Under the pieces are notes generated by a model. It was not told where the DNA came from, made no database searches, and saw only the letters and a program-made list of their open reading frames with translations. The position numbers and the translations under genes were made by a program. This document shows, one piece after another, positions 1 through 8,649 of a stretch of DNA of 35,440 nucleotides; the stretch's first letter is position 1; every line of letters starts with the position of its first letter. The DNA comes from Clostridia bacterium (GTDB taxonomy: Bacteria > Bacillota > Clostridia > TANB77 > CAG-508), in assembly GCA_017536685.1 (NCBI GenBank), contig JAFXGW010000006.1, forward strand, positions 1 through 35,440, read 5' to 3'.

Positions 1-21
1 GGTGGCGGTGGCGGTCACTAA
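1..21 (+). CDS. C-terminal end of a truncated plus-strand gene (Gly-rich tail)
   Basis: The first 18 bases read in frame 1 as five glycines and a histidine, followed by TAA at 19-21. A strong plus-strand terminator lies about 50 bases further on, which supports a plus-strand gene ending here. Too little is present to name the protein. The call rests only on the reading frame and the terminator. Confidence 0.45.
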   Translation, partial: GGGGGH

Positions 22-67
22 TCCATCAACATAAGTAAAGAATTGTTAAATTTAAATTTATAACAAT

Positions 68-100
68 AAAAGGAATGAAATTTATATTCATTCCTTTTTT
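68..100 (+). terminator. Intrinsic terminator after the truncated first gene
   Basis: A 12-bp inverted repeat (68-79 with 87-98, arm AAAAGGAATGAA) with a 7-nt loop runs into a T tract at 95-100. It can end the plus-strand gene. The A run on the other side means it could also serve the minus-strand gene that stops at 191. Confidence 0.8.
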
Positions 101-190
101 AGTACATTAAACTAGTATTATTTGTCATTTTCCATCACTTATTAAGTACATAAATTAATTTATTCAATTAATTTGTAATTCTTAGCAAAA

Positions 191-1666
191 TTAATTAACA
201 AATATATCTTTTATTTGTAAATCATTAAAATCTAATTTTAGTTCTTCTTCAATTGTAGTTTTATCAAAAGTTTTATAAATTGTTTTTGAAATATATTTTT
301 CAGCAGTTTTAATAATTTCTTTATATTCTTTTATATCATCTGGAAAATATATTCCACCTTTTTCCTTATTTTTTATCATCCAACAAGCAGCAGCTAGTGC
401 AGACATTGCAACAGGAGTAATTGTTGGAGTTTGCCAATATGAATCTTTTTTCTTTTTATATAAATAAGACATTTCTATTCTATTTCCTACCCAAACCGGA
501 TTAAATTTATCTCCAATTAATAACACTCCAACGTATTCTGTTCCCGATTTTATTTTTTCTTGATAAACTATTTCTGCTTTTTCTGGATAAACATATCCTC
601 TAACAATAGTTGTCCCATCTATATTTTCACAATCTTGAGGCTTCTCTGGATCTGGATTTAAATAGTCATTTACCTTTGCATTTTTAATATATTCTTTTGC
701 AGCCGCACAAGGTGAATACAAAAACATTACTGAAGGTCTATAAATTGTTTTATTATTTTCTTTAACTTCTAATCCTTTTGCTATTGTTATTATTTCCTCA
801 TGTGGCACTAAATATCCTTCGAAATTCCCTCCAGGATAATATGTACGACATTTAATATCAGCAGCTAGATTTTTTAATTCTAAAAATCCATTTTCAAAGT
901 CTAATAATTTATATTCTTCTTTTTTTAAATCTATTTTTTCATTAGTCCCAACATTAATTGTAGCTTCACTAAGCATTTCAAAAAAGAAAGAATCTATACA
1001 CCATGTACTATATAATGTTTTATCTTCTACCTCTTTTTTCACATCTTGAAGATCAATATCATTTACATGTATTTGTCTTATTCCTAATTTTTGAGCCGCT
1101 TTATTAAATTTATTTTCTTTTACTAATCTTTTTAATTCTTTATCTTTTTTACATTGTGTTTTTGATATATATTCAATTCCTGCTTTTACGAAGTGAGATA
1201 CAAGTCCAGGATTATTTCCATGCTGAAGTACAATTGGATATTTATTTGTTTCATTGTTACTACTGTGTTTTTTTCTTATTTCATTTTTTAGAAGATTTTC
1301 ATTAAATATGCTATACCACTTTTCTGGCCAATCAGCTTCTCCTGTATTTAGGTACATTATATTATTTTCTGCACACCACTCTAATATATCTTTTGTTCCA
1401 ACTGTATCAGCAAAATCTATAAGTAAATCCCCTTCTTGTAAATATTTCCCAAATACTTCCTTAAAATTATATTTTGTTATTTCTTGAGTAATAAAGTTTG
1501 CAACCATTCCACCTAAATTTACAAAAGCTTCAAACTCAAATTTATCCATTGTTATAACAAAATATTTATTTTCATTAAATTCAATTTCTTTTTTTATTTT
1601 TTCGTAAAAACTTTTTCCAACTGCCCCAAAACCAAATTGCACTATTCTTCCATTGAATTTTATCAT
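191..1666 (-). CDS. hss: Homospermidine synthase-like protein
   Basis: A 491-aa protein of the bacterial homospermidine synthase / saccharopine dehydrogenase-like family. These enzymes make homospermidine from putrescine (or spermidine plus putrescine) with NAD+ as a recycled cofactor in the cytosol. Visible features are an N-terminal Rossmann start with FGFGAVG near residues 11-17 and the family motif HGNNPGLVSHF at 149-159. The length is close to characterised bacterial enzymes of about 480 aa. The start is ATG with AAAGGG just upstream. It is the last gene of a minus-strand polyamine-type cluster, separated by about 147 bases from the unknown gene before it. That gap contains a TATAAT-like hexamer, so separate transcription is possible. 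The family call is secure; the substrate preference is inferred. Confidence 0.85.
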   Translation of the reverse strand: MIKFNGRIVQFGFGAVGKSFYEKIKKEIEFNENKYFVITMDKFEFEAFVNLGGMVANFITQEITKYNFKEVFGKYLQEGDLLIDFADTVGTKDILEWCAENNIMYLNTGEADWPEKWYSIFNENLLKNEIRKKHSSNNETNKYPIVLQHGNNPGLVSHFVKAGIEYISKTQCKKDKELKRLVKENKFNKAAQKLGIRQIHVNDIDLQDVKKEVEDKTLYSTWCIDSFFFEMLSEATINVGTNEKIDLKKEEYKLLDFENGFLELKNLAADIKCRTYYPGGNFEGYLVPHEEIITIAKGLEVKENNKTIYRPSVMFLYSPCAAAKEYIKNAKVNDYLNPDPEKPQDCENIDGTTIVRGYVYPEKAEIVYQEKIKSGTEYVGVLLIGDKFNPVWVGNRIEMSYLYKKKKDSYWQTPTITPVAMSALAAACWMIKNKEKGGIYFPDDIKEYKEIIKTAEKYISKTIYKTFDKTTIEEELKLDFNDLQIKDIFVN

Positions 1667-1813
1667 TACCCTTTTTCCCTCTTAATTCTTTTTTCATCTT
1701 ATTGTTATTTTCGATGTTTAAAATTTCAATATCCTTTGTTTTTTATATTTTCTCTTTAATTAAATTCTATTTTTTATTCTTCATTTAAAACATATTATAC
1801 TATTCCTATTGTT

Positions 1814-2467
1814 TTAATTCTTGGCTTCTTTAATCTGTTTCAATTTTACTTCTTTTGGTTCTTCATACCCTTCTGTAAAATATATTTTCATTCCTTTTTC
1901 TTGATGTCTATATAAAATTTTCTTTAAATCTTTATTAAATTTATTTCCTCTTACTATAACTTTATCAATCCCATTTTTTAAAAAGTATTCAGCACTTGGC
2001 AAATCTTGATGATATAAATCCCAACTATTATCAAAAATAGAAATATCTAATTTATATCTATTTAAACGATTGCTGTCTGTTAGAAATACTGGTGGAGCAT
2101 CTTGTTTTAATTCTATTTTTTGAAGTTCAATTCCACCGAAAATAAGCCCAGACTCAACTGCATGATTATCTACAGTAGCTCTAGCACCTTTAGTTTGTGC
2201 TGTTCCATTAAATACAGGAATTGGCCTATATCCTAATCTTGATAAAGCTATTCCTTCATTTATACTATAATGTTCTGGCAAATCAACAATTATAGCAGTA
2301 TCTTCTTTTAATTCATTTAAATAATTTATTTTAGGAATATCAAAATTTCCATTTCTATAAATTTTAAAATCTTCATCGTCTATCTGAACAAATGGAACTG
2401 GTCTTACCCAATCTGCCCATTTGCATTCAAAAGGAGCCCATATTTTATATACTTCTTTTCCTGTCAT
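1814..2467 (-). CDS. Unknown protein paired with the ATP-grasp ligase
   Basis: 217 aa, no family recognised with confidence. The N-terminus is rich in aromatic residues and proline (WAPF, WADWVRPVPFVQI at about 11-29). The middle has alternating beta/alpha character, with no signal peptide and no membrane segment. It starts 2 bases after the stop of the glutathionylspermidine-synthase-like gene and has its own AAAGGAG site, so the two are certainly co-transcribed and probably work in one pathway. A role as accessory subunit or second-step enzyme of polyamine conjugate synthesis is inference from position only. Confidence 0.75.
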   Translation of the reverse strand: MTGKEVYKIWAPFECKWADWVRPVPFVQIDDEDFKIYRNGNFDIPKINYLNELKEDTAIIVDLPEHYSINEGIALSRLGYRPIPVFNGTAQTKGARATVDNHAVESGLIFGGIELQKIELKQDAPPVFLTDSNRLNRYKLDISIFDNSWDLYHQDLPSAEYFLKNGIDKVIVRGNKFNKDLKKILYRHQEKGMKIYFTEGYEEPKEVKLKQIKEAKN

Positions 2468-2469
2468 AA

Positions 2470-3681
2470 TTATATGCTCCTTTCTATTAAAACTGGTATA
2501 TCTGCTGCATTTGAATCAATACGAGGACTACTTGCTATTCTTGCATAATATCCACCATGTTTTCCATCAACAGTATATGATCCAAGACAAACATGAAATT
2601 CATTTCCCTCTTCATCAATCACTGGTTTACTAATAAATTTCTTTTGTGCCAAATATTCTTTTGGATGTTTTTTTACATCTTTTAAAATTTCTTCAAACTC
2701 ATTATCTCTACACGCTTCTTTTATTGAAATTTTTTCTCCAACTCTTCCACATGCCGGTTTGAAAATAAAACCTTCTTTGTTTTTGGCATCTTTTACTTCT
2801 ATTGTTTCTGGAAGTAATTTTCTCCAAGTCTCTAATTTTATTCCATTTTTTTCTAATTCATCCCAAATAAGAGGAAATCTTTTTGTTTGTGCAAATATTG
2901 CAACTGGGTGGTTACAAGATGGAGTAATTGTATCAAAATATCCATCCCAAGTCTTAGGTTTTATATCCTTTAACCATTCAAGTGGTGTAAATCGTACAAT
3001 TCCATCTACTTTTCCTTCATTTCCATCTAACACGCTATATGCAATATTATTTTCAAATTTTAAATGGTCTGCCGCCCCATATATAATATTAAATCCCATA
3101 GATTTCAATTTATCACCTAAAAACTGCATAACTTGTCTATCATCGCTATAACAAGTGCAATGTACCATAATTATTTTTCCACCAGGAATAACTTTTTTTG
3201 AAATTGCTTCTGCTAAAATGTCTCCAAAATTTTTATAATAAAAATTAGTCTCACCTATAGCATTTATTGCTACTTGTGGCATTAATGAGCTTTCAGCAAA
3301 TCCTCCTGGAACATCACTATTTACTTCACTTACTGCCCATTTATTTTCTTTTGTTGGATGAAAATCATATCTCATTAAACGAATATGCTTGGTTGAATCA
3401 TAATTTTTCATTCTTTTTAATTCGTTAGTTATCTTTTTAGGTAAGGCTAAAGGCTTTGCAATTTTTAAATTTTTATTTATAAATTCTTCTGCTTCTATTG
3501 TTTCTTTATCAATCTTTTCTGTTAATTCTTCTAATTCTTTATGTTCTTCTTCTGTTATAACTAAAGCATATTTTGCTATTGTATTATTATCTAAAAATTG
3601 CGGATCCCATTTATAACAATCAAACATAACATCTAATCTATAGTCATTATATTTTTCTTTTGGTATATTTACTAATCTCAT
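2470..3681 (-). CDS. Glutathionylspermidine synthase-like ATP-grasp amide ligase
   Basis: 403 aa, matching the synthetase half of the GSP_synth family (ATP-grasp C-N ligases that join a carboxylate to an amine such as spermidine). The signatures are RYDF at 104-107, EVNSDVPGG at 119-127 and a C-terminal ATP-grasp segment FKPACGRVGEKI at about 305-316. A late GSYTVDGKHGGYYAR segment resembles the end of the family domain. The N-terminal CHAP amidase found in E. coli GspS is absent, so this is a stand-alone ligase. ATG with AAAGGAG upstream. It lies between an exporter-like gene and an unknown gene, with homospermidine synthase at the end of the cluster. This suggests homospermidine or a related polyamine as the amine substrate. 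The true acyl partner is unknown. Confidence 0.8.
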   Translation of the reverse strand: MRLVNIPKEKYNDYRLDVMFDCYKWDPQFLDNNTIAKYALVITEEEHKELEELTEKIDKETIEAEEFINKNLKIAKPLALPKKITNELKRMKNYDSTKHIRLMRYDFHPTKENKWAVSEVNSDVPGGFAESSLMPQVAINAIGETNFYYKNFGDILAEAISKKVIPGGKIIMVHCTCYSDDRQVMQFLGDKLKSMGFNIIYGAADHLKFENNIAYSVLDGNEGKVDGIVRFTPLEWLKDIKPKTWDGYFDTITPSCNHPVAIFAQTKRFPLIWDELEKNGIKLETWRKLLPETIEVKDAKNKEGFIFKPACGRVGEKISIKEACRDNEFEEILKDVKKHPKEYLAQKKFISKPVIDEEGNEFHVCLGSYTVDGKHGGYYARIASSPRIDSNAADIPVLIERSI

Positions 3682-3696
3682 ACATTCTCCTTTTAT

Positions 3697-4556
3697 TTAT
3701 CCAAGCATAATTATTCCAAACGTACCTATTAAGGCTGCTATAATTCCTGTTAGATTTAATTTATTCATTTTTTCTTTTAAAACAATAAAAGAATATATCA
3801 GTACAATTGGAGTGTATATAGCTGTAAGTGGAGAAACAATTGATACCATTCCATAATTAAAACTTACAAGTAAGCATCCTGTTCCTAAAACATTTAAAAG
3901 AGAACCTATAATTGAGTACTTATATTCTTTCATCCCTGTTTTTAGTTCTTTAAAAATATTCAAAAATTTCTGTTTTGCAATTTTTAAATATATTAACGCA
4001 ACCGGTATTTGTACAATAGCAATCGCTACTAAAAAACTAAATGAAGATGTTTCATTTATTATCTTTTTAGTTAATGTGTCAGACAATCCTATTGCTACTG
4101 CTGCAATTATAGGAATTAGCATTGTTAGATTTTTCAAATTTCTAATTTTAAAATCTTTATCAAAACATGTTAATATCGTTCCAAGTATTGTTAATATTAT
4201 AAAAATTAATTGTTCTCCTGATAAAATTTCTCTGTTTATATATCTTGAAAATAAAAGTGTATAAATTGGATAAGTAGCAATCATTACAGTAGAAACACTT
4301 AAATCTCCTTTTGATAATGCATAAAACACCAATGCTTCTGAAAGCACTGCAGATATTATTGCATATATCAAACAATTTACTACTCCATCAATTGTTGCTC
4401 CAAATATAAATCCAACTGGTATCCAAATTAAAACTCCAAAAATCGCATCAAAAAGAATGCCACAGATGGATCTAATTCTTTATAACTTTTCTTTAATAAA
4501 ATTTGCATTGCTGCCATAAATATAGCAGAAATTATTGCAATTATAATTCCAATCAT
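3697..4556 (-). pseudogene. EamA/DMT-family permease split by a frameshift
   Basis: Reading from ATG at 4556 (AAAGGTGA upstream), the frame gives a hydrophobic start and then stops at 4428-4430. A second frame that overlaps it continues to 3697 and encodes the remaining helices, typical of about ten-helix EamA (drug/metabolite transporter) permeases. Adding one base to the run of five A at 4450-4454 restores a single protein of about 286 aa that reads smoothly through AFFFDAIFGVLIW. The join is therefore a one-base loss in a homopolymer. It sits 16 bases before the ATP-grasp gene and 36 bases after the DUF4178-like gene, so it would be the transporter of this cluster. Either the gene is dead or this is a sequencing error; a homopolymer slip favours the latter. 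Confidence 0.8.
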
Positions 4557-4592
4557 TTTATTCACCTTTTTATTTGCTTTTATTTCTTATAA

Positions 4593-5048
4593 TTATTGTT
4601 TAATTTGTATTTCTTCTAAATCTAATATATCAGCTAAAACATCTGCAACTTTATTATTTTTGTCTGTTAAAATGCCTAAACTAATTATATTATTTTCTGA
4701 TTCATAATCTTCAAACACACATTTTCCTTCAACTTCTTCAAGCAAACCAAATTCAATATTTTTAATAACTTGATGTCCATCTCCAGTTTTTGTAAATATT
4801 ATATTATCATATTTTATTTGATTTTCTGAAATTCTTTCATAATTTAAATTTTCAAAAGCTTCACCTATATAAATAAGTTCATCATCAGGAATAACCACTA
4901 GAACTTTATTATTACTTAATTCACATTTTATATAAGAAGCATCTTCATCTTCTTCTAAAGAATACCATGTTTTAGTTTTTACTTTATATTCTGCATTTCT
5001 TATTACTAAAGTTGCATTTTCTTTTAAATTATCAATTAAATCTTCCAT
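4593..5048 (-). CDS. Small acidic protein, possibly DUF4178-like
   Basis: 151 aa, acidic and soluble, apparently mostly beta-strand. Two similar halves seem present, with a WYSLEEDEDASYIKCEL stretch early and an FEDYESENNIISLGI stretch later. These resemble the paired beta units of DUF4178 proteins, which in other bacteria often sit beside polyamine synthase and GSP-synthase-like ATP-grasp genes. That resemblance is by eye and only tentative. ATG with AAGGAG upstream. It is the first gene of the polyamine-type cluster and follows the terminator of the S1-domain gene. No catalytic motif is visible. Confidence 0.6.
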   Translation of the reverse strand: MEDLIDNLKENATLVIRNAEYKVKTKTWYSLEEDEDASYIKCELSNNKVLVVIPDDELIYIGEAFENLNYERISENQIKYDNIIFTKTGDGHQVIKNIEFGLLEEVEGKCVFEDYESENNIISLGILTDKNNKVADVLADILDLEEIQIKQ

Positions 5049-5093
5049 AATTTTTCTCCTTATTTTTTCAGGTTAAATATATCATATTTAGAA

Positions 5094-5145
5094 TAAAAAA
5101 AGAAGTGTATTATGAACTAAATTAAATTTACTTCATAATACACTT
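5094..5145 (-). terminator. Intrinsic terminator of the S1-domain gene
   Basis: A perfect 14-bp inverted repeat (5103-5116 with 5132-5145, arm AAGTGTATTATGAA) is followed on the minus strand by a run of T (A tract at 5095-5101 on the plus strand). It lies 28 bases after the S1-domain gene stop and separates it from the polyamine cluster. Confidence 0.85.
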
Positions 5146-5173
5146 GTTGAGCAATTTTATAATTAATAATTTA

Positions 5174-6100
5174 TTAATTATTTTCAGATTTATTTATATA
5201 TTCTTGATAACCAAATTCTGCAGAAGTTCCTTCTAAATCTTTAATAGATAGACCTATTTTCATTTTTTCTGTATCTATATTAATTATTTTTGCATTAACT
5301 TTTTGACCTAATTTTAATTCATCTTCAGGTTTAACAACTCTTTTTAATGTTGTTATTTCTGAATTATGAACTAATCCTTCTAATCCTTTTTCTATTTCTA
5401 CAAAAGCTCCAAATGGTGCAAATTTAACTACTTCACATGTTACAACATCGCTTACTTTGTATTTACCAGCTAATGTAAACCAAGGATTTTCTCCTTTTCC
5501 TGGATATTCTAATGCAATTTTTCTTTCTAGCTTATCAAAAGATTTTACTTTTACTTCTATTACATCATTTACTTTAAATTTATTTTCTAAGTTTTCTGTT
5601 TTATCCCATACAAGTTCTGATTTATGTGCTAACCCATTAGCAACTCCTAAATCAACAAATACTCCATAATCAGCAATTTTAGAAATTGTACCTGTATAAT
5701 TTTTTCCAACTTCTAAGTTGTTCCAGAAATCTGCAATAGATTTTGCTCTTTCTTGTTTTTGTTTTTTATATTCTTCTGCTTGTTTTATTTTTGCTTCTCT
5801 TTCTTTTTGAGCTTCTTCTCTTACTTTATATTTTTTATAAGATAAAAGAACATTTCCTGTTCCATCGTTCCATTTTAAAACATCTGCTGTAATTGTATCA
5901 CCTGGTTTAAATTCATTTGCTGGATTTGCATTTTCATCATCAGAATATTCTTTTTTTGGAATAATTCCATCTACATTATATTTAAAATCTACAAAAATTT
6001 CTCCTTTTCTAGATATTTGAATTACTGTTCCTGTAACTGTTTTATCAACTCTTTTGGTATTTAAAGATTGATTGTATAATTCTTCAAAACTTTCTGTCAT
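5174..6100 (-). CDS. S1 RNA-binding domain protein (ribosomal protein S1-like)
   Basis: 308 aa with three S1/OB-fold repeats at about 18-84, 132-200 and 214-287. The repeats are recognisable by GxVxxIxxxGxFVDxG patterns such as ISKIADYGVFVDLG and VVKFAPFGAFVEIE. A charged helical linker (about 95-125, rich in K, E and Q) joins repeats 1 and 2. Low-GC Firmicutes carry short S1 homologues of this kind that bind mRNA or RNA and associate loosely with ribosomes. ATG with AAAGGATGG upstream. It is likely monocistronic, because it has its own promoter upstream and a strong terminator downstream. Whether it is the main S1 of the organism or a general RNA-binding protein cannot be decided here. Confidence 0.85.
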   Translation of the reverse strand: MTESFEELYNQSLNTKRVDKTVTGTVIQISRKGEIFVDFKYNVDGIIPKKEYSDDENANPANEFKPGDTITADVLKWNDGTGNVLLSYKKYKVREEAQKEREAKIKQAEEYKKQKQERAKSIADFWNNLEVGKNYTGTISKIADYGVFVDLGVANGLAHKSELVWDKTENLENKFKVNDVIEVKVKSFDKLERKIALEYPGKGENPWFTLAGKYKVSDVVTCEVVKFAPFGAFVEIEKGLEGLVHNSEITTLKRVVKPEDELKLGQKVNAKIINIDTEKMKIGLSIKDLEGTSAEFGYQEYINKSENN

Positions 6101-6130
6101 AGCTTGACCATCCTTTCTTGTATATAAAAA

Positions 6131-6187
6131 GATATATTATCTTTTTTTCAATAAAAATAATATATCACATAAAAATTATTTTCTCAA
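6131..6187 (-). promoter_or_regulatory. Candidate promoter and inverted repeat of the S1-domain gene
   Basis: On the minus strand TTGAGA (6182-6187) and TATATT (6159-6164) are spaced by 17 bases. A perfect 10-bp inverted repeat (6131-6140 with 6157-6166, arm GATATATTAT) overlaps the -10 box and the start of the transcript. It may be an operator or a 5' mRNA hairpin for autoregulation; that role is inference. Confidence 0.45.
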
Positions 6188-6257
6188 CGAAATTTTTATA
6201 TTTTAATTTTTTATTTGTTTTAACGTCTGTATCTATCATCTTCATTTCCTTTATAAA

Positions 6258-6986
6258 TTATATCATTCTATTAATAACTGATATTATATGACTACATGTA
6301 CCATTTTCGTTAAAATATTCGCAATCACAAAAAAATTCATCATCTTTACACTCTACAGTTCTCACACCATGTTCCGAATAAATTATAGTTTTATTTTCAT
6401 TAATTACAAATCTATCAATCTCATTTAAATACTTTTTTGCTTTTACAATCTTTTTTTGAAAAACAGAATCTTCCTTAGTCACCATTTCAATAATTTCTAA
6501 CGGTATTTTATCTCTATTTTCTAAAGTTATTTCTATTAAATTAACATTAATTTCTTTCTTAAATTTGTCTAACCAATCATGTGACAAATAAAAAATCGTT
6601 CCTAAAACAATTTTAGAAGTATTTAATAATTCATATAATAGTTCTTTGAATTCTTCTGAAAATAACTGCATTGGCCCAATTTCATCAATTATCAAATATT
6701 TTAATTTATCATTAGCCATTACTTGTTTTAATTCATTTAAACATAGTCTTTCAAATTCATTTAAATTAACACCGTATCTACTTATCTTATATTCACTTTG
6801 AATATTGACATGTGCCAATATTCCTCTTTTTCCGCTTAATGTAATGATTTCAAATCCTACTCGTTCACCATTTTCTCTTATTTCTTTAGTATAAAAACCA
6901 CCACAATTCTTTCTTCCTAGGCTATCAATAATTTTTTTTATCGCAGTTGTTTTTCCCGTTCTTGGTAAAGCAGTTAGTAATATCAT
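6258..6986 (-). CDS. THEP1-type NTPase fused to a C-terminal SWIM zinc finger
   Basis: 242 aa. Residues 1-175 match the THEP1/NTPase_1 family of small P-loop nucleoside triphosphatases, with Walker A ALPRTGKTT at 6-14 (Ala in place of the first Gly) and Walker B YLIIDEIGPMQLFS at 97-110. Residues 200-242 form a SWIM zinc finger of pattern CxCx8CxH, with C220, C222, C231 and H233. It is preceded by the usual strand carrying YSEHGVRTVEC. SWIM fingers bind DNA or proteins, so the fusion suggests a nucleic-acid or partner-directed ATPase, not a free metabolic NTPase. ATG with AGGAG upstream. It starts 21 bases after the metallopeptidase-like gene, so the pair is co-transcribed. It is the last gene of a long minus-strand run. 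The cellular role is unknown. Confidence 0.8.
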   Translation of the reverse strand: MILLTALPRTGKTTAIKKIIDSLGRKNCGGFYTKEIRENGERVGFEIITLSGKRGILAHVNIQSEYKISRYGVNLNEFERLCLNELKQVMANDKLKYLIIDEIGPMQLFSEEFKELLYELLNTSKIVLGTIFYLSHDWLDKFKKEINVNLIEITLENRDKIPLEIIEMVTKEDSVFQKKIVKAKKYLNEIDRFVINENKTIIYSEHGVRTVECKDDEFFCDCEYFNENGTCSHIISVINRMI

Positions 6987-7007
6987 ATTCTACTCCTATT
7001 TTAATCA

Positions 7008-8603
7008 TTATAAATCAAAAAAATCAGATGCTCTTCTATCTTCTATTCTTTTATTTATCACTTTTAATTTTTGAGCTAAACTTCCGTCTTCATCAAAACC
7101 TTCTTTTATCCAATATTCAATATCTTCCTTCTCACTATAATTGTGTCTTATTCTAAAATCAACATTTTTCATAAATTCTTTCAAATCAAAATCATTTGTT
7201 GCTGTAAAAGAGTATCTCATACCAGCATTTTTTTGAAATATCAATTTACACTTACATTTATCATTCACGTTAACTTCAAAATTTTCATTACCAGCATCAT
7301 CTATATATTGAGTAACTGTTTCTGCATTCATTGTATAAGCATATTTTTTGCCATTTGATGAACTGAAAACAAACATATTAATCTTAGAATTCCTTTCTTC
7401 TATAAAATCATACGAAACATCTGCAAAATCTATTTCAGGATGGTCTTTCAATAGCTGCCCTATAAATGGATATCTCCATGCATCATATAATTTATCATCT
7501 CTAGGATTAACATCACATTCACTAAAATAATCTAATATTGCTCCACAATTTTGGCTAAAACAGCTAATATATAAATTAGGATTTCTCTTATAAAATTCAT
7601 ATAATTTAACTGCTGATTCATTTTTATCATCCACAAAACATTTGGAAAAGCTATACATATTCGCTAAGACATTAAAATTTATATTTAAACCTTGTAATGA
7701 CTTCTTTATTTCATCAAATGAAACTCCTTTTTTCAACAAACTATCTACATCTTTTCCCATAGCTTTATAATATGCAATTAGCATTGTTATAACACAATCA
7801 TGCCCACCATCTACATAAGTTTGAAAAATCTTATATTTTATTGTTAAATCCTCTAATGACTTTACTTCTCCGATTACTTTTGTATAGTTATTAAAAATCA
7901 TTTCAGAAAATCTATGTAATTTATAATTTTCATTATTATTTAATCTTTTACCATGGCCAGTCAAATAAACATCATCATCTTTTCCACATAAATTCCTATA
8001 TGCTAATTCAATTTCATCATAATTAATTCTATTATTATTTAATAATTCTTTTAAAGCTTCTGGACTATAAAAATAAGATTTTTTTAGTTCTTTATCTCCA
8101 ATTATTAAAGCAAGTCTTCTAATTTGCTCTACAATCGTTCTGTATCCAGAAATCAAATCTGCACTATTTTCTTCAAATTTCTCATTTCTTATTTGAGTTA
8201 AATATTCTGTCATAGCTTCATTTAACCCCATTCCCAAACTGTTTTTCAAATATGAAAATCCTAGCATAATTTCATTTCCATTTTCATCTCTTACTGATGT
8301 AACTGCATGAAGCATTTCATGAAAAAGAAGATATTTTACATATCTTTCATTTTCCACTGCTGATTTTTTCAAATAAATATAACCGTCCTCAGCATATCTA
8401 CCATCTAATCTCTTATTATCAAATTCGTCTACAAATCTGATATTTCCAAAAACATTTTTCTTTACTCTATCTATCACTTCTTCAGTACTCATTATATCCG
8501 AAAAACATTCTTGAAATTCCCAAACAAAGTTTGTAAACATTTTTATGGTATACTCATCATTGTATTTTTCCTTAATACTTGCTTCAATTTCAAATTTATT
8601 CAT
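7008..8603 (-). CDS. HExxH zinc-metallopeptidase-like protein
   Basis: 531 aa, cytosolic by sequence (no signal peptide, no membrane segment). It carries HEMLH at 95-99 inside a hydrophobic helix (YLLFHEMLHAVTS) and a downstream GLNEAMTEYL at 127-136. The Glu of that second motif could be the third zinc ligand, as in gluzincin-type peptidases. The remaining 400 residues are helical then beta-rich and are not recognised. ATG with AAAGGAA upstream. It lies 46 bases after the Nudix gene stop and 21 bases before the THEP1-SWIM gene. It may process or remodel a protein together with that ATPase, but this is inference from position. The peptidase call rests on the two motifs only. Confidence 0.7.
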   Translation of the reverse strand: MNKFEIEASIKEKYNDEYTIKMFTNFVWEFQECFSDIMSTEEVIDRVKKNVFGNIRFVDEFDNKRLDGRYAEDGYIYLKKSAVENERYVKYLLFHEMLHAVTSVRDENGNEIMLGFSYLKNSLGMGLNEAMTEYLTQIRNEKFEENSADLISGYRTIVEQIRRLALIIGDKELKKSYFYSPEALKELLNNNRINYDEIELAYRNLCGKDDDVYLTGHGKRLNNNENYKLHRFSEMIFNNYTKVIGEVKSLEDLTIKYKIFQTYVDGGHDCVITMLIAYYKAMGKDVDSLLKKGVSFDEIKKSLQGLNINFNVLANMYSFSKCFVDDKNESAVKLYEFYKRNPNLYISCFSQNCGAILDYFSECDVNPRDDKLYDAWRYPFIGQLLKDHPEIDFADVSYDFIEERNSKINMFVFSSSNGKKYAYTMNAETVTQYIDDAGNENFEVNVNDKCKCKLIFQKNAGMRYSFTATNDFDLKEFMKNVDFRIRHNYSEKEDIEYWIKEGFDEDGSLAQKLKVINKRIEDRRASDFFDL

Positions 8604-8649
8604 ATCTTTTTTCCTTTAATAAATCTATACATTTTCCTCTTTCTATCTA

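Noticed and set aside
2759-3151. 130-aa open frame opposite the ATP-grasp gene
   Set aside because: It is antisense to a clear conserved domain, with no ribosome site or recognisable sequence.
4160-4375. 71-aa minus-strand frame inside the permease gene
   Set aside because: It is an alternative frame of the EamA gene, low-complexity and without family resemblance.
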